Positions 25,209 through 33,554 are shown, numbered from the stretch's first letter. The stretch: DNA of 33,826 nt from CAZCQG01 sp964500775 (GCA_964500775.1 CAZCQG010000023.1:1-33826); one strand, 5' to 3'. Translations and numbers: made by a program. The notes: generated from the letters alone by a model not told the origin.

Positions 25209-26101
25209 TCGATATATCTTTTGACGATGTTTTGGTATGCGTCGATGCGTCTGTCTCTGAAAAATGGCCAAATATCGCGCACCTCTTCGAGCCTCCCTAG
25301 ATCAATCTCTAGAAGTTGTACCGCCTCGCTTTGGGAATCTCCTCTAAAAAGCTCTTCGCCCTGCGGACTGAAAACAAAGCTATTGCCCCAAAATCGTATC
25401 CCATCCAATACACCGCTAGAATCTTTTTCGAATCCGACACGATTGACTGCGCAAACATATATGCCGTTTGCCACGGAGTGTCCTCGCTGCACCGCGACCC
25501 ACGCTTCAAGCTGCCGCTTTTTCTCCTCTTCACTATCTTTATCAAACCACCCGATCGCCGTAGGATAGATGAGAATCTCCGCCCCTTTGAGCGCCATCAA
25601 GCGTGCCGCTTCGGGATACCACTGATCCCAGCATACAAGCACTCCGAGTTTCCCCACCGATGTCTCTATCGGCTCAAATCCGAGATCGCCGGGGGTAAAA
25701 TAGAATTTCTCATAAAATCCCGGATCATCGGGAATGTGCATCTTTCTATATTTTCCCGCCACGCTTCCGTCTTTTTCAAACACCACGGCAGTATTATGAT
25801 ACATTCCGGCGCACCGTTTTTCAAAAAGGGAGGATACGAGTACGACGCTACTTTCTTTTGCCGCTTGCGAAAAAATCTCAACATCGGCCTCGAAGTTTTC
25901 GGCATAGCGCAAAAACGCCGTATCTTCGCTTTGGCAAAAATACTCACTTGTATGCAGCTCTTGGAGCACTACCAAATCCGCCCCGCGAAGCGCTGCCTCT
26001 TTTATCATCTCTAGCGTCTGTTCTATCGTCGCTTCCCTGCTACCGTGAAATCTTTGTTGCACAAGTGCGAGTTTTATCCGTTTGTTTTTTGTGTGTTTCA
26101 T
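25202..26101 (-). CDS. aguB: N-carbamoylputrescine amidase (nitrilase superfamily)
   Basis: 299 residues. The nitrilase catalytic triad is visible as E48 (VVLQELH), K120 (KYRKMHIP) and C157 (LVCWDQWYPE). The signatures PDDPGFYEKFYFTPGD and the C-terminal RDIWPFFRDRRIDAY are characteristic of N-carbamoylputrescine amidases, which hydrolyse N-carbamoylputrescine to putrescine, CO2 and NH3 in the agmatine route. Length matches the family. No agmatine deiminase gene is seen in the window. ATG 26101 is preceded by AGGTAAACC. Confidence 0.9.
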   Translation of the reverse strand: MKHTKNKRIKLALVQQRFHGSREATIEQTLEMIKEAALRGADLVVLQELHTSEYFCQSEDTAFLRYAENFEADVEIFSQAAKESSVVLVSSLFEKRCAGMYHNTAVVFEKDGSVAGKYRKMHIPDDPGFYEKFYFTPGDLGFEPIETSVGKLGVLVCWDQWYPEAARLMALKGAEILIYPTAIGWFDKDSEEEKKRQLEAWVAVQRGHSVANGIYVCAVNRVGFEKDSSGVLDGIRFWGNSFVFSPQGEELFRGDSQSEAVQLLEIDLGRLEEVRDIWPFFRDRRIDAYQNIVKRYIDC

Positions 26102-26138
26102 GGTTTACCTATTATTTTTTTGTTATGCATACACCGAT

Positions 26139-26465
26139 TTAAAATGACTCATCGCAAAAAAGTTGTTTGAGTTTTCCTAAAAATACTTCCTTTACCGAAG
26201 AGAGCTTTTTATCTACTATCGAAGATCCCAATGTAAAACATTTATCATATTTCACAAAAGAATTTAATCTTAGTTCCATACCCCCTAAATCGGCTTGTTT
26301 TATTTCTAAAATGTTTGCTTGTTTCTGTTTTGAAGTAATTTGGAAACAGACGAAATCACCAAGTTCATTTTCATCTCTTATGAGCAGGACAGGTCTTTTT
26401 TTGGAGTTTGCGAGGTCGGAAAACGGAAAATTGATAAGAAGAATATCCCCTTTTTTATAGCGCAT
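26139..26465 (-). CDS. MazF/PemK-type toxin
   Basis: 108-residue type II toxin. The MazF/PemK fold pattern is seen: MRYKKGDILLINFPFSD, then KKRPVLLIRDE (conserved R24-P25) and FVCFQITSKQ (conserved T44-S45). Members cleave mRNA at short sites. The start used is ATG 26465, with GAGG six bases upstream; an ATG at 26477 gives four extra residues. It overlaps the end of the antitoxin gene by 11 bp, the normal arrangement for these pairs. The target site cannot be predicted. Confidence 0.85.
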   Translation of the reverse strand: MRYKKGDILLINFPFSDLANSKKRPVLLIRDENELGDFVCFQITSKQKQANILEIKQADLGGMELRLNSFVKYDKCFTLGSSIVDKKLSSVKEVFLGKLKQLFCDESF

Positions 26466-26655
26466 CCCATGCCTCATCTTCTTTGTTGTCCCAAGTTTTT
26501 GCCATAGAACTTATTTGCAATTTTTTAATATCCTCGTCATTCTCTTCCTCTAAAGGTACGATAATAACTTCTGTTCTTGTTTTCATCTCTTTGAGCATGC
26601 TTACAATGTGCAAAATATCCTCTTGTGAATTTACAATCTCTCTATACGCAACCAT
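26455..26655 (-). CDS. Antitoxin partner of the MazF/PemK-type toxin
   Basis: 66 residues, acidic at the C-terminal half (EEENDEDIKKL, KEDEAWDAL). No recognisable DNA-binding fold was seen; the call rests on size, acidic tail, position before and overlapping the toxin gene. AGGAGG stands just before ATG 26655. The N-terminus (YREIVNSQEDILHIVSMLKEMK) is helical. Confidence 0.7.
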   Translation of the reverse strand: MVAYREIVNSQEDILHIVSMLKEMKTRTEVIIVPLEEENDEDIKKLQISSMAKTWDNKEDEAWDAL

Positions 26656-26685
26656 TTTTCCTCCTAAACAAAGCTTTTACCAAGG

Positions 26686-26691
26686 ATTATA
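26686..26691 (-). promoter_or_regulatory. Candidate -10 box of the MazF-type pair
   Basis: Minus-strand TATAAT at 26691-26686, 30 bp before the antitoxin ATG, within the 246-bp gap after tcdA. The rest of that gap between 26692 and 26792 shows nothing recognisable; 26793-26901 belongs to the hairpin block. Confidence 0.45.
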
Positions 26692-26792
26692 TCTATTTTC
26701 AACTCTAGCTTCTCTTCGCTTTCCGTAGAATCTTTTTGGTTGTGTAATCTTTAGTATGCACCGTAAAATCTATCTCAAATTACCTTTTCACT

Positions 26793-26920
26793 GATGTTAC
26801 GCGAATAGAGGGGCAGAGCCCCTCTATTCGGCAAGGACACAAGTGTCCTTTGCAATCCCCTAAAGCTACCCGCTTGTGGCGGGAAAGATAAGGTTTCGCA
26901 CTTACAAAGTGCGTAACGTC
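26793..26920. repeat. Block of four hairpins bounded by inverted repeats
   Basis: Seen in order: a perfect 13-bp stem (26802-26814 / 26818-26830) with loop AGA; a stem AAGGACA/TGTCCTT at 26833-26839 / 26844-26850 extended by GC/GC with one bulge; CCCGC/GCGGG (26869-26873 / 26879-26883); CGCACTT/AAGTGCG (26897-26903 / 26907-26913). The whole is framed by GTTACGC (26796-26802) and GCGTAAC (26911-26917), extendable to 10 bp with one mismatch. The tcdA stop codon (26904-26902) and last codons lie inside it. This fits a palindromic mobile repeat (MITE or REP-like), though no second copy is seen in the window. Confidence 0.7.
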
Positions 26921-27561
26921 TGCTTTTCACCTACTATTTTTTTTATCGCCGTTCCGCACAAAAAAAGACCGAATGCTCCGGTCACGCCGCAAAACGAACC
27001 CATCTCTTTATTTCTTTGAACTTCATCGGAGTAAACCACGCGGAGATTCTCACCCAGCCCCTCTTTTTGAAGTGCTTTCCGAAACTTTTTCCCGAAAACA
27101 TCATTTTGCACCTCTTCTAGTTTGCCTATGCGAATCTTACTCGGATCTATCCGCTTCGCACTCCCTAGAGAAGAGATAAGCTTCTCGCTCCCGAAATAAC
27201 GCACTACCTCGACCTTCGCGCGCATATCGTCTATGCAGTCAAGCACTATGTCAAACTCTTCTTTGTCAAATGATGCGATATTTTCTCCGCTTATATTTTC
27301 TCGTATTCCGATTACACCTTGATATTTTTTTGCCAAAACGTCCACTTTGTATTCGCCAAGTGATTCGCTTCCGATTTGTCTGTTTTGATTGGTGATCTCA
27401 AAAATATCCTTATCGACGATGGTGATATTTCGCACTCCGCTCCTATAGAGACAATCGAGCGCAAAACTCCCCACCCCTCCGACACCGAGGATAAGAATCT
27501 TTGCATCTTCGATCTTTTTAAAATCGTCTTGAAACAGTTTTCTACACCGATCAAATCTCAT
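26902..27561 (-). CDS. tcdA: tRNA threonylcarbamoyladenosine dehydratase, TcdA-like (ThiF/E1 family)
   Basis: 219 residues. The E1-like ATP-binding motif GVGGVGS is at 26-32, D50 follows at the end of the next strand, and NQNRQ is at 58-62. GSAKRIDPSKIRIGKLEEV matches the TcdA-type IDP segment. TcdA converts t6A37 of ANN-decoding tRNAs to the cyclic form using ATP. The protein ends near the usual C-terminal helix (GLFLCGTAIKKI), but its last residues, TLRTL, and stop come from the hairpin block, so its original 3' end may have been replaced. ATG 27561 overlaps the surE stop (ATGA). A ThiF role in sulfur transfer is less likely. Confidence 0.85.
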   Translation of the reverse strand: MRFDRCRKLFQDDFKKIEDAKILILGVGGVGSFALDCLYRSGVRNITIVDKDIFEITNQNRQIGSESLGEYKVDVLAKKYQGVIGIRENISGENIASFDKEEFDIVLDCIDDMRAKVEVVRYFGSEKLISSLGSAKRIDPSKIRIGKLEEVQNDVFGKKFRKALQKEGLGENLRVVYSDEVQRNKEMGSFCGVTGAFGLFLCGTAIKKIVGEKQTLRTL

Positions 27562-28337
27562 AGCCAGTTTTTCAATCGCTCCAGTTCTTCTTGTGCGGTC
27601 ATATTGAGCTTTATTGGGGTAATAGAGACATATCCCTCGTGCACCGCGTCAAAATCGCTGCATTTATCCTCTTGCGGCGTCCAGTCTAGCGGATGCAACC
27701 CGAGCCAATAAAACTCCTCGCCGCGCGGATTCCTATGCAGATGCGCATCGTTGCCGTAATGTCTATATCCTGCGTTTGTGATTTTAAACCCTTTGAAATC
27801 ATCGATTCCCACGGGCGGAATATTGACGTTTAAAAATCTCCGCTCCTCCAAAGGGAAGCCTTCGGAAAAAATCTTTTTGACTAAATATCGCACCGTAAGC
27901 TTGGCGACTTCGTAGTCAAATTCGTGCAAATCTTGACACCTATCTTTGCACACTTGCGAAATCGCGATCGAAGGAATTCCCTGTATCGCACCCTCCATCG
28001 CTCCCGCAGCTGTCCCTGAATAGGTGATGTCCTCGCCCATATTCGCCCCTTTATTGATGCCGCTGACTACAAGATCGGGCTTTATCCCCTCTTCAAACAA
28101 AGCGTGTCTCGCTAAATAGATACAATCGCTCGGCGTGCCGTCGTCAAGTTTATAAAAATCATCTTCCAATTGGATAAAACGTAGCGGTTTTGTGAGGGTG
28201 ATGCTATGCGCGCACGCCGATTTTTCTAACGTCGGGGCGACGGTGATGACGTGCCCGAACTCCTGCAATACTTCGATGAGCACATGCAAACCTCGTGATT
28301 CAAAACCGTCATCATTCGTGACTAAAATCCGTTTCAT
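27558..28337 (-). CDS. surE: 5'/3'-nucleotidase SurE
   Basis: 259 residues. The SurE N-terminus ILVTNDDGFESRG has the metal-binding Asp pair D9-D10, followed by S40 in EKSACAHSITL and the Asn in SGINKGANMGEDITYSGT. These ligate the divalent metal of this phosphatase, which removes phosphate from nucleoside 5'- and 3'-monophosphates. Length is usual. It lies 2 bp after the ispA stop and overlaps tcdA by 4 bp; surE next to ispA is also found in Helicobacter. Confidence 0.96.
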   Translation of the reverse strand: MKRILVTNDDGFESRGLHVLIEVLQEFGHVITVAPTLEKSACAHSITLTKPLRFIQLEDDFYKLDDGTPSDCIYLARHALFEEGIKPDLVVSGINKGANMGEDITYSGTAAGAMEGAIQGIPSIAISQVCKDRCQDLHEFDYEVAKLTVRYLVKKIFSEGFPLEERRFLNVNIPPVGIDDFKGFKITNAGYRHYGNDAHLHRNPRGEEFYWLGLHPLDWTPQEDKCSDFDAVHEGYVSITPIKLNMTAQEELERLKNWL

Positions 28338-28339
28338 TG

Positions 28340-29203
28340 TTATCCTAGATATTTTTGTATGAGAGGCGAAAGATTTGTTTGGAGATTCGTATCAAAGTCG
28401 CTTAGTAGGGCGAGTGTTTTTTCTCTCTGTTTCTTTGCTTCCGCCCTCGCCCCCTCTATCCCGAGGAGATTGACGTAGCTATTCTTATTTGCATCGTTAT
28501 TGGTGTCTTTGCCTGCCTCTTGCGCACTTTTTGTCACATCGATCAGATCATCTACTATCTGAAACAATAGTCCAAGCTCTATCCCCAAAGCGTACAATCT
28601 TTCTTGGGTATTTTTATCCGTATCGCAAAGTATCGCCCCCATCTTGAGTGAGGATGCGATGAGCTTGCCCGTCTTGTGGATGTGCAAAAATTGGAGCTGC
28701 TCTAACGATATAGGGGTTTTTTCAAACTTGCAATCAAGTGCTTGACCGATAATCATCCCATCGACCCCGCCGCTAGTCGCTAGCTCTTTGACTAAATCAA
28801 TCCGTACCTCGGAATCTAAAGGTGCACACGAAAGCAGATAAAACGCAAAGGTATTGAGCGCATCTCCCGCCAAAATAGCCGTCACTTCGTCGTAGGCTTT
28901 ATGGAGCGTGGGGTGTCCTCGTCTTGTATTTGCATCATCCATCGCGGGGAGATCGTCGTGGATAAGCGAATAGGTGTGAAGACATTCTAATGCGAGTGCG
29001 GGATAGAATGCCGATTCTAAAAGGAGCGGTTCATACGCTCCGACAACCGAAAAGAGAAGTTTTGGGCGAAAACGTTTGCCGCCGTTGGCAACCATCTCCC
29101 AAAACGCTTTTTTAAAATAGGGGTGGAATCCTCCGATTTGCGGATCAAAATCTAAGATAAATTTTTCAAACGCAATATAGGTGCTTTCTAGGTCATAGTG
29201 CAT
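28340..29203 (-). CDS. ispA: Polyprenyl diphosphate synthase, IspA-type
   Basis: 287-residue trans-prenyltransferase that condenses isopentenyl diphosphate with allylic diphosphates to give farnesyl (or geranylgeranyl) diphosphate. The first Asp-rich motif is DDLPAMDD (residues 83-90), a substrate site is GGKRFRPKLL (41-50), and the second Asp-rich motif is DDLIDVT near residue 217. The two residues inserted in DDLPAMD between the aspartates are typical of short-chain bacterial enzymes. The ATG at 29203 overlaps the PDZ-protein gene by 11 bp. Confidence 0.94.
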   Translation of the reverse strand: MHYDLESTYIAFEKFILDFDPQIGGFHPYFKKAFWEMVANGGKRFRPKLLFSVVGAYEPLLLESAFYPALALECLHTYSLIHDDLPAMDDANTRRGHPTLHKAYDEVTAILAGDALNTFAFYLLSCAPLDSEVRIDLVKELATSGGVDGMIIGQALDCKFEKTPISLEQLQFLHIHKTGKLIASSLKMGAILCDTDKNTQERLYALGIELGLLFQIVDDLIDVTKSAQEAGKDTNNDANKNSYVNLLGIEGARAEAKKQREKTLALLSDFDTNLQTNLSPLIQKYLG

Positions 29204-30191
29204 ACAAGTCTCTTTGATTGTCGATTTTGATAAAGAAGCTAAATCCGCCCCTCTCTACAAGAAACGATATTTTATCATTATACGCGTTACTCAAAGCTTT
29301 TTTCAGTGCACTGATATTTTCTACTAGCACTCCGTCTACGCCTAGAATCTTGTCCCCTTTTTTGAAGTATTTTCCTACTCCATTCTCTTTTACGGCCCCC
29401 ACCGTGAGTGCGTCGCTAAGCGCTATCCCGATGTATCCTCGAAAATCTTGCTCTGCCTTGCTCGTTATCGGAGTCGGAAATACGATAAGTTCTTTTCGCT
29501 CCCCCTCTCGCAAAACTTCAAATTTTATCGCACTCCTCCCGTCTTTTAAAGCCAAGATTCTATACATTTGCCGCACGCTCTCGACCTTCTCGCCGTCTAT
29601 GCTTAGAATCTTATCCTCTAATTTAAATGGATTCTTCTCAAAAAAGGGGTTCACTTCGTGCACTTTGCGATTGGAATCAATCTCTACACCGATGTCGAAA
29701 TGATAGATTTTTCCGTCTAAAAATTTTTGGATATAAAAAGATTCTATAAATTCCCCATTCCCTATCCCGATACCGTAAAATCTATAACATATGTCGGTTA
29801 TTATCGAGTTCTTCGTCGTATTTGCACTCAAGCGTGCGGGAATCTCATAGCCGCCTCCAAGCTCTTTTATCCGACCGGAGTAGGTTTGCGCAAGGTTGAT
29901 AGATGCAAAATCTTTTTCAAAAATATAGGAGTAGTCGGTGCTCAACTCAAGCGCTTTTAATACGCTTTTTGGTTCGATAAGATAGAGATTGAGGTAAGAA
30001 TCGTGTTTGAGGATTTTTTCGTTTTTCGGGGCGGAGTATCCATAGTAAAGGACTCCGCGAGTAGTAGCGATACCGTAACCGCTTTCCATCTTGTAAAAGG
30101 AGTGCGAGACCATATCTTGACACTTGCTAAAATCATACGCTAAAAGCCCCGTTACGAGAAAAAGGAGCAGTAGCGCGATTTTTTTTGGCAT
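29193..30191 (-). CDS. Exported PDZ-domain protein
   Basis: 332 residues. A signal peptide (MPKKIALLLLFLVTGLLA) precedes a domain of about 150 residues that I do not recognise, with three cysteines in its length. Two PDZ-like repeats follow: around residues 170-245 (NPFKLEDKILSIDGEKVE) and 250-332 (GYIGIALSDALTVGAV, KYFKKGDKILGVDGV). The same position between ybaB and ispA holds a PDZ protein in Campylobacter jejuni. No catalytic triad was seen, so a scaffolding or sensing role in the periplasm is more likely than a protease (inference). Confidence 0.82.
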   Translation of the reverse strand: MPKKIALLLLFLVTGLLAYDFSKCQDMVSHSFYKMESGYGIATTRGVLYYGYSAPKNEKILKHDSYLNLYLIEPKSVLKALELSTDYSYIFEKDFASINLAQTYSGRIKELGGGYEIPARLSANTTKNSIITDICYRFYGIGIGNGEFIESFYIQKFLDGKIYHFDIGVEIDSNRKVHEVNPFFEKNPFKLEDKILSIDGEKVESVRQMYRILALKDGRSAIKFEVLREGERKELIVFPTPITSKAEQDFRGYIGIALSDALTVGAVKENGVGKYFKKGDKILGVDGVLVENISALKKALSNAYNDKISFLVERGGFSFFIKIDNQRDLYAL

Positions 30192-30193
30192 AT

Positions 30194-30502
30194 CTAGTTA
30201 CCGAAACCGCCGCCGGCAAATCCTCCCAACATATTCATAGCCATATTCTTCTTATTGTCTTCGACCATTTTTAACGCATCGTTGAGTGCTGAAATAAGGA
30301 GTATTTGGAGTGATTCTTTATCCTCCAAAATCGCATCGTCAATGGTGATGTCTACCACCTCAAAATTTCCGTTTATACCGACACTCACCATTCCTCCGCC
30401 GCTTTTTGCGGTGAAGACGGTATTGCCGCCCTGCTCTTCTAGCTCTTTAGCTTTACTCTGAATCTGAGAAAACATCTCTCCCAATTTTGAAGGATCAAAC
30501 AT
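30194..30502 (-). CDS. YbaB/EbfC-family nucleoid-associated protein
   Basis: 102 residues with the family pattern: MFDPSKLGEMFSQIQSKAKE helix, a middle beta-strand region with FTAKSGGGMVSVGINGNFEV, and a C-terminal helix ending in a glycine-rich tail (MLGGFAGGGFGN). Homologues bind DNA as dimers. Lies 2 bp before the PDZ gene and 2 bp after panD, in an order shared with Campylobacter jejuni. Confidence 0.93.
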   Translation of the reverse strand: MFDPSKLGEMFSQIQSKAKELEEQGGNTVFTAKSGGGMVSVGINGNFEVVDITIDDAILEDKESLQILLISALNDALKMVEDNKKNMAMNMLGGFAGGGFGN

Positions 30503-30504
30503 TT

Positions 30505-30870
30505 TTACACCTCAAACTTCACATCGACGATGTCGTTTCTCTCATCTACGATTACCACGACCGGCTTATACGTCTCTAGCTCGCTCTCATCGTATGAGGC
30601 ATATGAGACGATAATGATCTTATCGCCAATCGCCACTTTTCGCGCTGCCGCGCCGTTTAGGCAAATGTCTCGCTTGCCTCGCTCGCCCTTGATGATATAC
30701 GTAGAGAATCGCTCTCCGTTATTAATATCTAGTATTTCTACTTTTTGTCCGACCCGCATTTTAGATGCTTCGAGCAGCTCTTCATCGATAGTGATAGAGC
30801 CGACGTAATTGAGGTTTGCATCCGTGATGGTGGCTCTGTGAATCTTGCTATAAAGCATATCAAATCTCAT
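30505..30870 (-). CDS. panD: Aspartate 1-decarboxylase PanD
   Basis: 121 residues. It makes beta-alanine for pantothenate and coenzyme A. The enzyme cleaves itself between G24 and S25 (LNYVGSITID), turning Ser25 into the pyruvoyl group, and K9 lies in YSKIHRA as in E. coli. That numbering supports the ATG at 30870; AGGA stands 8 nt upstream. It is the first gene of the panD-ybaB-PDZ-ispA-surE-tcdA run. The 88-bp gap to murE is A/T rich and may hold a promoter; no clear site was found. Confidence 0.96.
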   Translation of the reverse strand: MRFDMLYSKIHRATITDANLNYVGSITIDEELLEASKMRVGQKVEILDINNGERFSTYIIKGERGKRDICLNGAAARKVAIGDKIIIVSYASYDESELETYKPVVVIVDERNDIVDVKFEV

Positions 30871-30958
30871 TCATTAATTCCTTAGTATATGCGTGAAAAA
30901 AGTTTTGGATTTTAACATTTTTAACTTAGTGATAATTTATCTTAACACATCAATACAT

Positions 30959-32245
30959 CTAATTAAGATTGAGTACGCTTTTGACACACTCAATATCCGA
31001 AAACGGGTATTTCACCCCTTGTATCTCCATCGTCTCTTCGTCCCCTTTTCCTAGCAAAAGCAGCACATCGTTTTGCTCTAAAGATGCGAGTGCTTTTTTA
31101 ATCGCCTCTTCTCTGTCTAGGATTATCTCGTAGGGTTTGTTTTTGATGCCCGCGGCTATCTCTTGAGCGATGAGTGGCGGTTCTTCACTTCTTGGATTAT
31201 CGTTTGTGATAAAAATCTTTTTGCAAAATAGTGCCGCTACCATCCCCATTCTCGGGCGTTTTGTTTTATCTCTATCCCCACCCGCGCCGAATACGCACAC
31301 AAGATTCTTATTGGGAAACGATTCAAAAATTTGTCGCATACCGTCTTCGGTATGGGCAAAATCGACCACCACTTTAGGCTCTTTGCTTACCGTCTGTCCT
31401 CTCCCCATCACGCCGCCGAAATTTTCTACTTTTTCGCATATCTCTTCTAGACTCCCCAGTCCAAGACCGCGCAAGGTGGTGACTGCCGCTAGGATATTAT
31501 AGAGATTGTGCCTGCCGATGAGATCTGAATGAAAAAATGCTATTTCATTGCCGTATTTAAGCTTAGCATCGATTCCGTCATTGAGTGAGTAGGCAAGGAC
31601 ATTTGCCGTACCGCTTGTTTCGATTCCGTAAGTAATGTAGTTCGTCTCATTGATACGGACGTGTTTTTGGTCTTTATTGATGACCTTGAAGCTTCCGTCT
31701 TGAAAAAATGAGTTTTTGACCGCAAAATAATTCTCTAGATTCTTGTGGTAATCAAGGTGATCACTCGTGATGTTGGTGAGAATCTTGGCATCAAATTCCA
31801 ATCCTTCTATACGCTCTTGGTCTATTGCGTGCGAGCTAACCTCCATCACGAAATAGGCGCAGCCGCTGTTGCAAGCGTAGTCTATATCGCCGTAGAGCTC
31901 TAGGAGCGAAGGTGTTGTAAGCCCTTTATTTTTTATCCTTGTGTCGTTTATAAAAAACCCGCGCGTGCCAAGAAGCGCACAAGAATATCCCAAATCCATA
32001 AGGATGGAGTACAAAAGGGCTGCCGTCGTGGTCTTTCCGTTTGTGCCCGTTATGCCGATGATTTTAATTTGAGTAGAGAGGTAATTTTTGAGTTCTTTTG
32101 GAGTAATAATCTCTTTTGCACCGTTTTCTTTTGCGGCATCTCTATATTTTGCAGAGCTTTTTGTTGCCAAGAAAATAGCATTGGAATCGCATTCATTGGA
32201 GTTGTCTGTTATAAAAAGTGGACTATTTTTTAGAGCTATCTTCAC
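30959..32245 (-). CDS. murE: UDP-MurNAc-tripeptide synthetase MurE
   Basis: 428-residue Mur ligase that adds the third amino acid to UDP-MurNAc-L-Ala-D-Glu. The ATP loop GITGTNGKTTT has K71 and the later motif DNPR is at D349-R352, the signature of enzymes that use meso-diaminopimelate. It is slightly short for MurE (usually 440-500 residues); the N-terminal domain is trimmed, as in Campylobacter. Start is GTG 32245, overlapping the upstream gene by 23 bp. Confidence 0.93.
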   Translation of the reverse strand: MKIALKNSPLFITDNSNECDSNAIFLATKSSAKYRDAAKENGAKEIITPKELKNYLSTQIKIIGITGTNGKTTTAALLYSILMDLGYSCALLGTRGFFINDTRIKNKGLTTPSLLELYGDIDYACNSGCAYFVMEVSSHAIDQERIEGLEFDAKILTNITSDHLDYHKNLENYFAVKNSFFQDGSFKVINKDQKHVRINETNYITYGIETSGTANVLAYSLNDGIDAKLKYGNEIAFFHSDLIGRHNLYNILAAVTTLRGLGLGSLEEICEKVENFGGVMGRGQTVSKEPKVVVDFAHTEDGMRQIFESFPNKNLVCVFGAGGDRDKTKRPRMGMVAALFCKKIFITNDNPRSEEPPLIAQEIAAGIKNKPYEIILDREEAIKKALASLEQNDVLLLLGKGDEETMEIQGVKYPFSDIECVKSVLNLN

Positions 32246-32825
32246 TTTTTACGACCTTGACTAGTTTTTCATAGAGTGCGTTCGCTTTTTTATCATACAA
32301 AAAATTTTCATTCGCTTCTTCCAAATAGCGCAATGCTATCTCTTCATAGCCGTTGTCTGCCAATCCCTCGATAAACTCTAAAAAATCTTCATCTTCGGAA
32401 ATGACTATCTTCGTGCTGTACATCAAATCCTCAAAAGCTCTTTTAAAGCTACCTCTTCGCAACACGAGTTCTTTGAAATCAGCGTATGTGATGCCGTCTA
32501 TTTGTTCTATCGCTCTGCTGTTTACGCTCTGCATAAGCGAAGCGATTTTTTCCATATTTCCATCAAAGTTTTTCAGCAAGTCATCGATGATTTTTTCTGC
32601 ATCTTGCCTATGTTCATTTTTGAGTAGCATATAGTATTCAAAAAGGGTCTGCGCTTCATTTTCTTGATCCAATGCCAAATCAGAGAGGAGAATTCCTATT
32701 TTTGCTTCTTTGTTTTCGCTATCTTTCGATAAAACTTCGGTGTATAAATCAATCGCTTCATAGTAATGTCTATTGACAAAATTTTCTTCTGCTTTTTGAT
32801 TTAAAAGTTGTGTGTCGATATTCAA
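32223..32825 (-). CDS. Conserved protein of unknown function, TPR-like N-terminus
   Basis: 200 residues, very acidic and Glu/Lys rich. The first 60 residues (FVNRHYYEAIDLYTEVLSKD, then NKEAKIGILLSDLALDQENEAQTLF) look like one or two tetratricopeptide repeats, which bind other proteins. The rest is helical with no motif that I recognise. A gene of unknown function sits in the same place between nfu and murE in Campylobacter jejuni. TTG 32825 is preceded by GGAG, 11 bp after the nfu stop. Confidence 0.75.
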   Translation of the reverse strand: MNIDTQLLNQKAEENFVNRHYYEAIDLYTEVLSKDSENKEAKIGILLSDLALDQENEAQTLFEYYMLLKNEHRQDAEKIIDDLLKNFDGNMEKIASLMQSVNSRAIEQIDGITYADFKELVLRRGSFKRAFEDLMYSTKIVISEDEDFLEFIEGLADNGYEEIALRYLEEANENFLYDKKANALYEKLVKVVKSEDSSKK

Positions 32826-32836
32826 AAGTGCTCCGA

Positions 32837-33103
32837 TTATATTGTTGCTTCCATGCCCGGCTCGACATTCACCACGACAATTTCAGGATGAATGTTCATT
32901 CGTATTTCATTTTCTATTCCGTTTTTTAACGTAATATTTGCGCTACTACACCCTACACATGCCCCTTGCAGCTGAACATACACCTTGCCGTCTTTAATTT
33001 TTACGAATTCTACATTGCCGCCGTCGAGCGCTAATTGCGGACGAACCTTATCGAGGATTTTTTTTACAGGGGTGACCAACTCCTCGTCAGAGAAAGGAAT
33101 CAT
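32837..33103 (-). CDS. NifU-like Fe-S scaffold protein (Nfu)
   Basis: 88 residues containing only the NifU C-terminal domain. The conserved CxxC is at C49/C52 in GACVGCSS, preceded by RPQLALDGGNVEF. Such proteins carry a [4Fe-4S] cluster bridged between two copies and pass it to target enzymes. The start used is ATG 33103, five bases from GGAGG; ATG 33106 and TTG 33115 are in frame but closer to or before that site. It is not the full NifU with IscU domain. Confidence 0.92.
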   Translation of the reverse strand: MIPFSDEELVTPVKKILDKVRPQLALDGGNVEFVKIKDGKVYVQLQGACVGCSSANITLKNGIENEIRMNIHPEIVVVNVEPGMEATI

Positions 33104-33165
33104 CATAACCTCCAAAGTAGTTTTTTGGATATTTTACTGAATTTTTTATTGAGTTCTAGAAGAGC

Positions 33166-33196
33166 GGGTGCAAAAGCACCCTTTGTTTGTATTATA
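33166..33196 (-). promoter_or_regulatory. -10-like box and small hairpin between rplQ and nfu
   Basis: Minus-strand TATAAT at 33196-33191 overlaps the rplQ stop codon (TAA, 33194-33192). Next comes a hairpin GGGTGC/GCACCC (33166-33171 / 33176-33181, 4-base loop) without a following T-run on this strand. Either a weak terminator after rplQ or the leader of an nfu transcript; the A/T content makes a chance match possible. Confidence 0.3.
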
Positions 33197-33542
33197 CTAG
33201 CGCGATTATCGACATACAAGCCGCATCGCCGCGTCTTAATGCAGTTTTGTAGATGCTTGTGTATCCGCCGTTTCTCTCTTTGTAATTCGGCGCGATCTCT
33301 TCTATAAGTTTTTTTGTGGACTCTTTATCTTGTAATTCGGCAAAGATAAGTCTGTGTGAGTTGAAATCACCGACTTTCGCTTTGGTGATTAACTTCTCTA
33401 CGTAAGACTTTAACTCTTTAGCTTTAGCAGTCGTCGTTTCTATCTTACCGAATCTCACTAAAGAGATTGTCAAATTCTTCAACAACGCCTTTCTGTGTGA
33501 AGACGTCCTATTGAGTTTTCTATATCCGTGTCTGTGTCTCAT
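33192..33542 (-). CDS. rplQ: 50S ribosomal protein L17
   Basis: 116-residue ribosomal protein of the large subunit. The start MRHRHGYRKLNRTSSHRKAL is the L17 signature, LVRFGKIETTTAKAKEL follows, and the end carries the GGYTSIYK..RRGDAA pattern. The terminus is normal for Campylobacterota. It follows rpoA by 12 bp, as in the standard alpha operon. Confidence 0.97.
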   Translation of the reverse strand: MRHRHGYRKLNRTSSHRKALLKNLTISLVRFGKIETTTAKAKELKSYVEKLITKAKVGDFNSHRLIFAELQDKESTKKLIEEIAPNYKERNGGYTSIYKTALRRGDAACMSIIALV

Positions 33543-33554
33543 AATATTACCCTC

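Noticed and set aside
26793..26920. tRNA or CRISPR array in the hairpin block
   Set aside because: No T-loop or anticodon pattern and no direct repeats with spacers; the stems differ from each other.
33166..33181. Strong rho-independent terminator after rplQ
   Set aside because: The stem has only six pairs and no U-run follows on the minus strand.
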